Source: an uncultured Bizionia sp. (GTDB lineage: Bacteria; Bacteroidota; Bacteroidia; Flavobacteriales; Flavobacteriaceae). From it: a DNA stretch of 64,000 nt. The stretch spans positions 21,410 to 85,409 of the forward strand of contig CANMCF010000020.1 of assembly GCA_947496215.1 (NCBI GenBank), written 5' to 3'. Of the stretch, positions 40,860-49,897 are shown piece after piece. A program made the translations under genes and the position numbers. The notes below the pieces were generated by a model. The model was given only the letters and a program-made list of their open reading frames with translations, was not told where the DNA came from and did not search any database. Numbering within the stretch: the stretch's first letter is position 1; the number at the start of each line of letters is the position of its first letter.

Positions 40860-41959
40860 CTTCTTGTTAGTTTGACGATTCCTAAATTTTCGACTCCCAC
40901 ATAAATGAAGCCATCTGGACCTTCTTCCACGGAGCGTATGCGTCCTATGTCATCCAACAAGCGCTCTTCCTTGATTACTTTGCCATCTTTTAACACACAT
41001 CGGTCAAGATAATTGAATTTTAAGGAGCCGACCAATAAATTACCTTTCCAATCGCCGTATTTGTTGGAAGAGATAAAAGCCATTCCACTAGGAGCAATGG
41101 ATGGCGTCCAATAATGGAGTGGTTGTTCCATTCCTTTTTTCGCAGTCTTGTCCGTTATCTTGGTTCCACTATAGTTTTTGCCATGGGTAATTGTTGGCCA
41201 ACCATAATTCTTTCCAGGTTTTATGATGTTTATCTCATCGCCTCCTCGTGGCCCATGTTCATGTGTCCAAATGTCCTTTGTGATAGGATGTAGTTCCATT
41301 CCTTGGGGATTTCTATGCCCATATGAATATATTGCTGTTTTTGCGTTTGCTACATTTACAAATGGATTGTCCTTTGGTATTGTTCCATCATCTTTTAGAC
41401 GGTATACCTTTCCACAATCTCTAGTAAGGTCTTGAGGATTCACATCTCTGTTCCCGCGTTCTCCAATGGTGAAAAACAAGTAGCCATTGACGTCAAAAAC
41501 TATTCTAGATCCAAAGTGTTGGCCTCTTGTTGTGTTGGGGGTAGCCTTATATAGCAATTGTTTGTTAACCAAAGTGTTATTTTTTATTTTTGCACGCATT
41601 ATGGCCGTATTTCCACCTCTTTCTTCACCTTTGGGAGAAGCATAGGCAAAATAGACCCAACCATTGTCTTTATAATTAGGGTGCAGAGCGATATCCAACA
41701 AGCCGCCTTGTCCTCTAACATAAATTTCTGGCAAACCTGAGATTACCGTTTTTAAATTATCCTTGAAATGAATAAGTTTTCCTTCTTTTTCTGTTATCAA
41801 GATGGAATGATCAGGTAAAAAGGCAAACCCCCAAGGATTATTTAATTCAGGAACAACAATTTCGTAAGAGTTTTTTGTGTTTATTGTGTTTTTGTCTTGA
41901 GCACAGGTAGTTACGCTTAAAAATAAGATGAAAAAATAGGAGATGTTTTTCAATTTCAT
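40856..41959 (-). CDS. PQQ-dependent (aldose) sugar dehydrogenase-like protein
   Basis: LNNPWGFAFLPDHSILITEKEGKL, RGQGGLLDIALHPNY, GHRNPQGMELHP, WTHEHGPRGGDEIN. Confidence 0.93.
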   Translation of the reverse strand: MKLKNISYFFILFLSVTTCAQDKNTINTKNSYEIVVPELNNPWGFAFLPDHSILITEKEGKLIHFKDNLKTVISGLPEIYVRGQGGLLDIALHPNYKDNGWVYFAYASPKGEERGGNTAIMRAKIKNNTLVNKQLLYKATPNTTRGQHFGSRIVFDVNGYLFFTIGERGNRDVNPQDLTRDCGKVYRLKDDGTIPKDNPFVNVANAKTAIYSYGHRNPQGMELHPITKDIWTHEHGPRGGDEINIIKPGKNYGWPTITHGKNYSGTKITDKTAKKGMEQPLHYWTPSIAPSGMAFISSNKYGDWKGNLLVGSLKFNYLDRCVLKDGKVIKEERLLDDIGRIRSVEEGPDGFIYVGVENLGIVKLTRS

Positions 41960-42022
41960 ATCTAAAAAAAAATGTTTTCACAATTTACGATAAAAAATAG
42001 TTTCATACTTTAAATAATAACG

Positions 42023-42030
42023 TATATTTG
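42023..42030 (+). promoter_or_regulatory. -7 element TATATTTG upstream of tRNA-Pro
   Basis: Matches TAnnTTTG about 50 nt upstream of the tRNA; TTTC at 42001..42004 as a weak -33 element. Confidence 0.5.
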
Positions 42031-42080
42031 CACTTCCAAAATCGAAAGTATATTTTCTTTTGGAAAAAAGATAACCTATT

Positions 42081-42155
42081 CGGGGTGTAGCGTAGCCCGG
42101 TTATCGCGCCGCGTTTGGGACGCGGAGGTCGCAGGTTCGAATCCTGCCACCCCGA
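42081..42155 (+). tRNA. tRNA-Pro (anticodon TGG)
   Basis: cggggtg...caccccg acceptor stem, ccgcg-tttggga-cgcgg anticodon arm, gcagg-ttcgaat-cctgc T arm. Confidence 0.96.
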
Positions 42156-42156
42156 C

Positions 42157-42195
42157 AAAAAAGCCTGAAAATCTATGATTTTCAGGCTTTTTGAA
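42157..42195 (+). terminator. Terminator after tRNA-Pro
   Basis: aaaaaagcctgaaaatctatgattttcaggcttttt. Confidence 0.85.
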
Positions 42196-42626
42196 TTAAA
42201 TGCAATTCGTTCTGTACGATATCAGATGGACAACCTGTCTTTTTCAGGAATAAAAAGAAAGATTTGATAGGTCTCAATGAGACAAAAGATCATTCAAGAA
42301 CTTAAATGTGTGTTTAGAAGTGGTTTTACATAATGATTTTGCACTCCAGCATATTACTTTGCCTGAAGCGACCATAGCTGGGAAATAGCATTTATTTAAT
42401 AATTGTTAATCAATTCAGTGAATTAGATTTAATAGATTTGTTGTACTACGATACTTTTGCATTTTTATGAAAATTTTCAATACGACTAGTATATTTTTAT
42501 TGTATTAAATATAAGCCATCATTTTTATGCACAAAGGAACAAGCTTTTTTGTTTATAACACATCTTTTATGAATTTCATTCTCTCTATATGTGTGATTAT
42601 GAGACTGGTTTTCTCATTATGCATTT

Positions 42627-43862
42627 TCATTCCAAGGCACTATAAATGTATTTTCTGAACTTTCTTCTAATTTCCAAAGATTTTATGCCTCCTATTTGCG
42701 TCATTATTACGGCAGTGAACCCTTCTCTTGGATCAACAATGAACGAAGTGGAATATGAGCCTTCCCAAAGGTAGCTGCCTTCAGAGTATAGTTCATTTTT
42801 GCTTCCTTCTGCTGTAATTATGTTTAGACCAAAACCAAAGGTGTTTCCTTCTCCTAATAAATTGTTGTAGCCTTTTGGGTATTTAATTGTATTTATTTGA
42901 TTTCTAGTCATTAGCTCTATTGTTTTTCTGGACAGTATTCTAGTTTTTTTGTATTTGCCATCGTTAAGTAGCATTTTGCAGAATTTCAAATAATCTTCAG
43001 CAGTAGAAATAAGGCCGCTTCCTCCCATAAATACTTTCTCAGGATTGTTTTTGTCCAAATCTTCAGGTTTGTTCAATAATACGAGTTTCCCTGTTTTGTC
43101 CAACCTGTATGTTCTTACCAACCTTGTTGTTTCATTTCTATGTGAATTAAAACCAGTATCGTGCATCTCTAGAGGTTTAAAAAGATGTTCGTTGAAATAA
43201 GACTCCAAATCTTTATTGGTTAGTTTTTCAATGAGATAACCAAGAATGTCTGTAGAAGGTCCATAAGTAAACCTTTCACCTGGTTGTGCAGTTAATGGCA
43301 TTTTACTGAGCTTTAGCATAAACTCCATTAGGTTATTGGCTTTAGGATGAAAAAAATGAATGCCATTGTCCTTGTAAAGTTTTGAGATTTTTGTTCCACC
43401 ATAGGCATAACCCGATGTATGGTTCAATAGTTGTCTAATGGTTATTTCATTGTTGGTGTTTTCTAAAGAATCTGTCTTTTTCTTACAGTTGTCAAGTACT
43501 TTCGGGTTTTTGAATTCCGGTAGGTATTTGGAAATTTGATCACTTAAGTCAAATAGTCCCCTTTCATGAAGTTGCAATATGGCAACTGTCGTAATGACTT
43601 TGGACATGGAAGCTATTTTGAAGAAGTCATTTTCTAGCAAATTCCTTTTTGTTTCAATGTCTGAATACCCACCAACATAAGTATATAAGGTTTTGTTTTT
43701 ATCGGCTATCATTACGATTGCACCTTGCATCTCTCCATTTTTAACATCGGATTCGATCCATTTGTTAATTTGAGTCAGGCGTTTGGTATCAAAGACGGGG
43801 TTTTGACTTTGCGTTGTGAAAAAAGTAAGAGATACCAGTAGTGTTGTAAGTATTGTTTTCAT
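42627..43862 (-). CDS. Beta-lactamase-family serine hydrolase
   Basis: SMSKVITTVAIL (SxxK), LLNHTSGYAYGG, FTYGPSTDILGYLIE; start taken at MKTILTT. Confidence 0.9.
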   Translation of the reverse strand: MKTILTTLLVSLTFFTTQSQNPVFDTKRLTQINKWIESDVKNGEMQGAIVMIADKNKTLYTYVGGYSDIETKRNLLENDFFKIASMSKVITTVAILQLHERGLFDLSDQISKYLPEFKNPKVLDNCKKKTDSLENTNNEITIRQLLNHTSGYAYGGTKISKLYKDNGIHFFHPKANNLMEFMLKLSKMPLTAQPGERFTYGPSTDILGYLIEKLTNKDLESYFNEHLFKPLEMHDTGFNSHRNETTRLVRTYRLDKTGKLVLLNKPEDLDKNNPEKVFMGGSGLISTAEDYLKFCKMLLNDGKYKKTRILSRKTIELMTRNQINTIKYPKGYNNLLGEGNTFGFGLNIITAEGSKNELYSEGSYLWEGSYSTSFIVDPREGFTAVIMTQIGGIKSLEIRRKFRKYIYSALE

Positions 43863-43965
43863 TGTTCGATGTGATTGATTGTTGTTCTGTTTCATACAAA
43901 ACAATGACATGTCCCAATAAATAACTTCAAAACTTATAACTTCATCTGATTAAATTATAAGTTGA

Positions 43966-45015
43966 TTACTTTTTTATAGAGTTTCGGTAGGCAGAAGGTG
44001 TTGTCTTTTCAAATTTTTTAAATGCGGTATTAAATGAAGACAAGCTATTAAAGCCAGAATCATATGCAATTGATGAAATGGTATAGATGTTTGATTCTTC
44101 ATCTTTAAATATGCTTTTTGTCTTTTCTACTCTATACAGGTTTATGAAGTTGTTGAAATTCATTTTTGAGAACTCATTAATGCATGTTGAAATTCTATGA
44201 CTACTGTAACCGGTTAATTCCCCGAGTTTGTTTAGCGATAGATCCGAAGACAGGTATAATTCTTCATTTACCATCAAATCCACCAGTTGTCTGTAGAGGC
44301 GCAAGTTGCTTGTTGTCGATTCAATGGATTTGGTGTCTATTTCATTGATTTTAAGTTTGTAAGCCTTGAAAGTGAGGAGGTAGATGCAAATGGAATACAA
44401 TATGGGGCCTGTTATATACGGAATGCCATTTTCGAAAATATTCAAAACGTAGGAGAACCATATTGCCGTCATACCTATCACAACAAATCTCAACCAAACT
44501 AAAATATGCTCTTGTGATTTGGTCTTTTCAATGATTGACAATGATTGACTAAAATGATGAATCCTTTTAAAGGATAGATAAATGTAAAAAGCCAAATGCA
44601 AATAGATACCAATTAAAATAACATAAGCCCAATGTTTCCCATTTTCCATAAACCATTGTTCAGATAAATATGGACTAGCACCTAAAACGAAAAGAAAAGG
44701 AATTGTTTGAATGTAATGAGTATTGACTAATCTGAAATTAGGCGTCACCATGGACTTGACATACCAATTCAATGTTGGCCCTATTAATAGTAAGGTAGAC
44801 AACCCTAAAAAAATGAACAAAAGCTCAAGTTTATCGTTAAATTGAAAAAGTATTGATTTACCAATTCTAAAGGCCATCAGAATCAATAAAATTGCCATGA
44901 GTATGTCTGTTGATGTTCTCTTGTTTTTGATGAGGCCAATGTAAACGGCCAATGTCAACCCATGAATTAGTCCAGCAGCACAAATAATGATCAATAAAAT
45001 ATCTATAGTTAACAT
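43966..45015 (-). CDS. AraC-family regulator with N-terminal 7TM-like membrane domain
   Basis: Hydrophobic N-terminal half; C-terminal LSLNKLGELTGYSSHRISTCINEFSKMNFNNFINLYRVEKTK...SIAYDSGFNSLSSFNTAFKKFEKTTPSAYR; start at MLTIDI. Confidence 0.92.
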   Translation of the reverse strand: MLTIDILLIIICAAGLIHGLTLAVYIGLIKNKRTSTDILMAILLILMAFRIGKSILFQFNDKLELLFIFLGLSTLLLIGPTLNWYVKSMVTPNFRLVNTHYIQTIPFLFVLGASPYLSEQWFMENGKHWAYVILIGIYLHLAFYIYLSFKRIHHFSQSLSIIEKTKSQEHILVWLRFVVIGMTAIWFSYVLNIFENGIPYITGPILYSICIYLLTFKAYKLKINEIDTKSIESTTSNLRLYRQLVDLMVNEELYLSSDLSLNKLGELTGYSSHRISTCINEFSKMNFNNFINLYRVEKTKSIFKDEESNIYTISSIAYDSGFNSLSSFNTAFKKFEKTTPSAYRNSIKK

Positions 45016-45209
45016 ATAAATAGCTTGGTTGTACCATATAAACGATTTAATAGAAAGATTGTAACAGATGTTTATGGTAATTTGGTTTTTAGTTGATTCA
45101 ACGCTGATGAAATTATGAATCAATCAGAGTAAATGATAAACTTATGATGTATTTATTTTCAATGGTTATTTATTTGATCACATATTAACATAATCTAGTT
45201 ATTTGAAAA

Positions 45210-45974
45210 ATGAATTTAAGTCTAATAAACCCCAAGCACTATTTAATAGAATTCAAGAAGTTTTTTGGCTATGTAATAAAGCCTACCCATAAAAACATAT
45301 TGGAGGGATCAAAGCTTCAAAAAACACAAGGAACGTGGACGATCTTTGTGATTAAAACAATATTGACCATTGGAATAGGGACGCTTGTGGTGTTAATATC
45401 TGACCCTGTGAATAAGACTGTGGTAAGATGGAATGAGGAGTTCTCAACGACGACAATATTCTTTTTAAGTATTGCAATACTTCCTTTGTTTGAAGAAATA
45501 GCCTTTAGGCTTTCTCTTAAATTCAAACCAAAATTCTTATCGATGACTCTTGGTGTGCTTTGCTACTATCTTATGAGCAAAGCAGTTTGTCAAACCAACT
45601 TAAGCAATACTGATGTGTATTTCATAAGTCGTCTGTTAACAGCTTTTGGAGTTATGATTATTTCATATCCAATACTCTCCCAACAAAAAACAAAGAATAG
45701 GCTTGAAGCCTTTTGGGAGACAAACTTTAAATGGGTATTCTATTTTTTCTGTTTCGCCTTTGCTTGGATGCATATTTTAAATTATGACATAACATTAAAA
45801 CACTTATTGCTGCTACCAATAATTACGTTGCCCAAATTAATATCTGCCATCACGTATGGGTATATTAGAATGCACTATGGATTTGCGTATTCGTTGGGGT
45901 TGCATATGTGCTGGAATGCGTTGGGGTTCACTATAAGCATGTTAACCGCAATTGACAACGATTTGATTTTTTGA
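45210..45974 (+). CDS. CPBP-like intramembrane metalloprotease family protein
   Basis: Polytopic; LPLFEEIAFRLSL (EExxxR) and HMCWNALGF motifs. Confidence 0.72.
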   Translation: MNLSLINPKHYLIEFKKFFGYVIKPTHKNILEGSKLQKTQGTWTIFVIKTILTIGIGTLVVLISDPVNKTVVRWNEEFSTTTIFFLSIAILPLFEEIAFRLSLKFKPKFLSMTLGVLCYYLMSKAVCQTNLSNTDVYFISRLLTAFGVMIISYPILSQQKTKNRLEAFWETNFKWVFYFFCFAFAWMHILNYDITLKHLLLLPIITLPKLISAITYGYIRMHYGFAYSLGLHMCWNALGFTISMLTAIDNDLIF

Positions 45975-46001
45975 AAGTTTAATTTATAAAAGCAATATTA
46001 T

Positions 46002-46565
46002 ATGAAAAAGGTTCTATTGGTCTTAACCTTTTGTGGACTGACTTTAATTGTAAAATCACAAAATGCGAGTGTTGAACAATCTACTTTTGGAATCCAAGCA
46101 GGTTTTTTGGGAGTCTGGACCCATAGCGAAACTAAGTTGTCCAGTATGATGGTTTTACGAACAGAGTTAGGTTTTGATAGTCGAATTTGGGGTGGGGATT
46201 TTTATGATGGAACTGGGTTTTTATTAACGCCTGTAATAACTATCGAACCTCGATTGTATTATAATCTCAATAAAAGAGTACGTAAATTACGTAGAATTGA
46301 TGGAAATAGTGGGAATTTCATATTGGTAAAGATTAGTTATCATCCAGATTGGTTTGTAATTTCAAATTATGACAATATTAATGTCATAAGTGATATGTCG
46401 ATTGTTCCAACTTGGGGCATAAGAAGAAATATTGGTGATCATTTTACCTATGAAAGTGGAATTGGAATTGGATATAGATATGCTTTTGCGAAACAAGCAG
46501 GGTATTTAAAAAATGAGAGAGACGTTACACTGAATTTACATTTAAGAATTGGATATAGGTTTTAA
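46002..46565 (+). CDS. Predicted secreted/outer-membrane protein of unknown function
   Basis: Signal peptide and beta-strand-rich sequence ending in LHLRIGYRF. Confidence 0.7.
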   Translation: MKKVLLVLTFCGLTLIVKSQNASVEQSTFGIQAGFLGVWTHSETKLSSMMVLRTELGFDSRIWGGDFYDGTGFLLTPVITIEPRLYYNLNKRVRKLRRIDGNSGNFILVKISYHPDWFVISNYDNINVISDMSIVPTWGIRRNIGDHFTYESGIGIGYRYAFAKQAGYLKNERDVTLNLHLRIGYRF

Positions 46566-46688
46566 CGATTGTTAAGCCAAAATAATGTCGTGGGGTCATT
46601 CATTAAACTTTAAGTCAATATCGAATATTAGTAGTTTACCCTAAGTTCAATGTTAATCTTGGAGTTCAATATTAGTTTTAATAGATTT

Positions 46689-47063
46689 ATGGAAACTTCA
46701 GAATGTAAGGTTGCAACTGAAAAAGTGAATGAGAAAATGAGTACATACCTAAGAAAGACTCCTGTAAAGAGTGATTGTTCCATGGAAAAGACATTGCATG
46801 TCATATCAGGCAAATGGAAACCGGCCATATTGAGTGAGCTTTTACGAACTGACATCGTACGTTTGAAGGACATTCAAAAAGGTCTTCCCGAAGCTTCAAA
46901 AAGGGCGTTGACTAAACAATTGAATGAAATGATTGAGGACAGACTCATTGAAAAGAAGGATTTCAATGAATTTCCCAAGAGAACCGAATATTCCTTAAGC
47001 CCTTTGGGAACCAGACTCTCTTCCGTGTTTTTAGCACTTACCAAATTTGGCGACTTATTATAA
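46689..47063 (+). CDS. HxlR-family winged-helix regulator
   Basis: CSMEKTLHVISGKWKPAILSELLRTDIVRLKDIQKGLPEASKRALTKQLNEMIEDRLIEKKDF; start at METSECK. Confidence 0.9.
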   Translation: METSECKVATEKVNEKMSTYLRKTPVKSDCSMEKTLHVISGKWKPAILSELLRTDIVRLKDIQKGLPEASKRALTKQLNEMIEDRLIEKKDFNEFPKRTEYSLSPLGTRLSSVFLALTKFGDLL

Positions 47064-47154
47064 TGTTTTCTTAAAATGATAGGGGGCGAATTTGCCTCTT
47101 ATTGCAGCAAGGAGAAGTCCATTGTACCTTTGTTCTAAACAAAATAATATACTT

Positions 47155-48183
47155 ATGGACAGACGTTTACTGGGGAATGTTTTGATTATTACCGTTCTAG
47201 TGCTTTCGGGATCTGGAATAATGATGTATTTGATGCCCTTCGAAAAAAACATTGCTTCTTTGCATACCGTTTTTGCATTGTTGTTTATTGTAGCAATGAT
47301 ACTTCACATTGTCAACAACAAACTACCATTAAAAAATTACATAACAGGAAAACGACAAAAAGGACTTAAGAAATGGCAAGCTCCTTTGGTATTTTCAATA
47401 GTTGTTTTGATGGCATTTGGTTTGTATCTGGACATCCCAGTTCTCAATACGATATATTCCACCGGAAATGAATTGAGAAACAAGCAAGTGGGGAAAACTG
47501 AAGAAACACGCGATTATCAGATAATATCGATAGAGAAACCTTTTGGCAACCATAAATTAAGTGTGGAATTAAAGAAGGGAGACGCTTTTCAATATCCACT
47601 GTTTGCAATATGGTTGGAAGATTCAATAGGCAACTATCTGGAGACCTTGTATGTGTCAAGGGTAATTTCTTCAAGTATATTTGATTATGGTAAAAAAACA
47701 GATGAGATATGGGAATCAGCTTTGGTGAGAAGACCAGAAGCATTGCCCTATTGGTCACATAAACGAGGAATAGAAGCAGCAGATGGCCTTTTTGTTCCTC
47801 TAAATGGAGCTCTGGATCTAGATGCTGTTTCTGGTGCCACACCTACGGGTAGTTTTGCTGTTAAATCTCAAGTCGATTTAGATGAAAATGCTAGGTACAG
47901 GGTGTTGATCGAGTTGAATCAATCCTATGATTGGAATGAATACTACACCAAGGATAGCTATCCTAATGATAAAGTATATTCTGGATCCGGACAGGTAGGG
48001 CAACCATCATTGATCTATGGAGCAGAAATAGAAAAGATTGGCAATACAAACACGATACATAAAATTATGAGCTTGATTGGACACGGTCATCATTCTGGTG
48101 AAAATGGAAACCTATATCCAGATGTGTCCAACATAACCAGTGCAAAAAAAATAGCGAATAGAATTATATTGACATTGGAATGA
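47155..48183 (+). CDS. Membrane protein with DUF4405-like N-terminus and DUF2271-like C-terminal domain
   Basis: N-terminal TMs with paired His (ASLHTVFALLFIVAMILHIVNN); C-terminal DAVSGATPTGSF...YRVLIELNQSYDWNEYY. Confidence 0.65.
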   Translation: MDRRLLGNVLIITVLVLSGSGIMMYLMPFEKNIASLHTVFALLFIVAMILHIVNNKLPLKNYITGKRQKGLKKWQAPLVFSIVVLMAFGLYLDIPVLNTIYSTGNELRNKQVGKTEETRDYQIISIEKPFGNHKLSVELKKGDAFQYPLFAIWLEDSIGNYLETLYVSRVISSSIFDYGKKTDEIWESALVRRPEALPYWSHKRGIEAADGLFVPLNGALDLDAVSGATPTGSFAVKSQVDLDENARYRVLIELNQSYDWNEYYTKDSYPNDKVYSGSGQVGQPSLIYGAEIEKIGNTNTIHKIMSLIGHGHHSGENGNLYPDVSNITSAKKIANRIILTLE

Positions 48184-48313
48184 TGCATTAACTCCACTTT
48201 TTATTAGAAATGTGCAAGATTTGTAAATATGGACTGACCTGTTGGTCAACAAAAAAATGACTTGAAATAAAAGTAGACATTTTTGTTGATTGGCATATGG
48301 CTATGTATCTATT

Positions 48314-48354
48314 CTATGCCCTTCTAATGATTTATGTCCAAAATTAGAAGGGAA
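48314..48354. terminator. Hairpin downstream of the DUF4405/DUF2271-like gene
   Basis: cccttctaat...attagaaggg perfect arms in a convergent intergenic gap. Confidence 0.5.
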
Positions 48355-48390
48355 GAATAAATTAAGTAGATCACTCATTGAGTGATTGGT

Positions 48391-49698
48391 CTACTTGTAT
48401 TGAAACTTTAATAGATAGTCTTTTAAATCCGTATTTTCCGACAAGTTCATTTTTTTCTTTATTCTATATCTTGAAGCTTGCACAGATCTTGCATCGATGT
48501 GTAGGATGTTTGCAATTTCCTTGGTTTGCATATGTAATTTTATAAATATGCAATGTCTTAGTTCGACTTCGGACAAGGTTGGATGCAATTCGATGAGTTT
48601 ATCATAAAAACCAGTATATACGGCATTGAAATGTTTTTTTAAGTTTTCCCAATCGTCATTGTGATCTAAATTATATTTTATATGACTGACAATGGACTTT
48701 ATTTCTTTTTTCATTGATGTGGCATCTCCTCCTTTTACGCTTTTTTCTAAATCTTTTTTCAGCTCTTTTAAGTATTGTTTGTCATTGAGGGAGTTCATTG
48801 AAATGCTCATCATCTCTAAATCTTTGTTGTTGTTGATTTCCTTGAAGTTGGAGATATCCCTTTGTAATTTGTCTTCTTTGGCTTTGAAATTTTTGAATTG
48901 TTGGTATGCGTAAGCCATACCGATGACCAGTAAAACTATGAATATGAATAAAAATGTTTTGATATTGTTTTTTGAATGTTCTAATGCTTCTAATTTCGAT
49001 TTGCTTTTATCTAATTCTTGTTTATGTTTAAGCTCTTTTATTTTAAAATCCAAACTTAAGTTTTTCATTGTGCGTTTTTTCATCAAAAGAGGAAGCATTT
49101 CATAATTGCTGTCTCCAATGAGCTCCAAACTAAAAATACAATCTTCAGAATTTGATGAGCCTTGATGTATGGATGCGGCTAAGGTGTTTAAACCTGCAAT
49201 GAAATCATCGGGAGCCAATACGATTGTGTGTACATATTCTTCGGCTTCTCCAGAGATGATGAGACTGGTCGCCTTTGTATCGTTGGTGATTTCCTTGTCT
49301 GGCATGTCAATTCTAGTAATTTCCTTGCCGTTGAGATAGAGTACGATGCCATCATCTTTATGAATGTTGATCTTGTATACAATGTACTCGAAAGGTTTTT
49401 CTATTCTAAATGTCTTTTTAAAATATTTTACTATGTCCTTTTTTAGAGAGTCTTTGCCGAAGCTTATTGAGGTGGTGACAAAACTATCTCCATAACCCAA
49501 TGGAGAAATGCCAGTTTTCCATTTGTTCGTGTTGTTATTGAGTTTTTCCCATCCAATGGGAGGTGCTTTCTGGTCATCATAATACTGCCATTCATCACCT
49601 TGGGAGATGATTTTGGTTTGAGCACGCAAAGTGTTGAAAATAGTTAGAGAAAATAATACTAACAGGACGACTGTTTTTGTTCTAGGAAGAGGGATCAT
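48391..49698 (-). CDS. Membrane-tethered LuxR-like regulator with extracytoplasmic beta-sandwich-like domain
   Basis: Signal peptide; GWEKLNNNTNKWKTGISPLGYGD...FRIEKPFEYIVYKINIHKDDGIVLYLNGKEI; TM (IKTFLFIFIVLLVIGMAYAY); C-terminal LSEVELRHCIFIKLHMQTKEIANILHIDARSVQASRYRIKKKM. Confidence 0.82.
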   Translation of the reverse strand: MIPLPRTKTVVLLVLFSLTIFNTLRAQTKIISQGDEWQYYDDQKAPPIGWEKLNNNTNKWKTGISPLGYGDSFVTTSISFGKDSLKKDIVKYFKKTFRIEKPFEYIVYKINIHKDDGIVLYLNGKEITRIDMPDKEITNDTKATSLIISGEAEEYVHTIVLAPDDFIAGLNTLAASIHQGSSNSEDCIFSLELIGDSNYEMLPLLMKKRTMKNLSLDFKIKELKHKQELDKSKSKLEALEHSKNNIKTFLFIFIVLLVIGMAYAYQQFKNFKAKEDKLQRDISNFKEINNNKDLEMMSISMNSLNDKQYLKELKKDLEKSVKGGDATSMKKEIKSIVSHIKYNLDHNDDWENLKKHFNAVYTGFYDKLIELHPTLSEVELRHCIFIKLHMQTKEIANILHIDARSVQASRYRIKKKMNLSENTDLKDYLLKFQYK

Positions 49699-49897
49699 TA
49701 AAAGGGGAAAAGGGTGTTAAATTAATTAATGTTTAAGTACTTTTTTTGATTAAAAATGTGGTCGTCGTTAGTGGGTGCAAATATAGTAGTTTTATATGTT
49801 AAAATAGTATATGGATAGTAGATAAATTGTAGCAGAAAATGCACTCAATAGTATCAGTCGATATAAATTTGCCCTTAATTAATTTAAAAATAAATCA

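Noticed and set aside
48364-48396. Inverted repeat aagtaga tcactca/tgagtga ..tctactt at the end of the LuxR-like gene
   Set aside because: Bulged stem overlapping the stop region; most simply a weak terminator.
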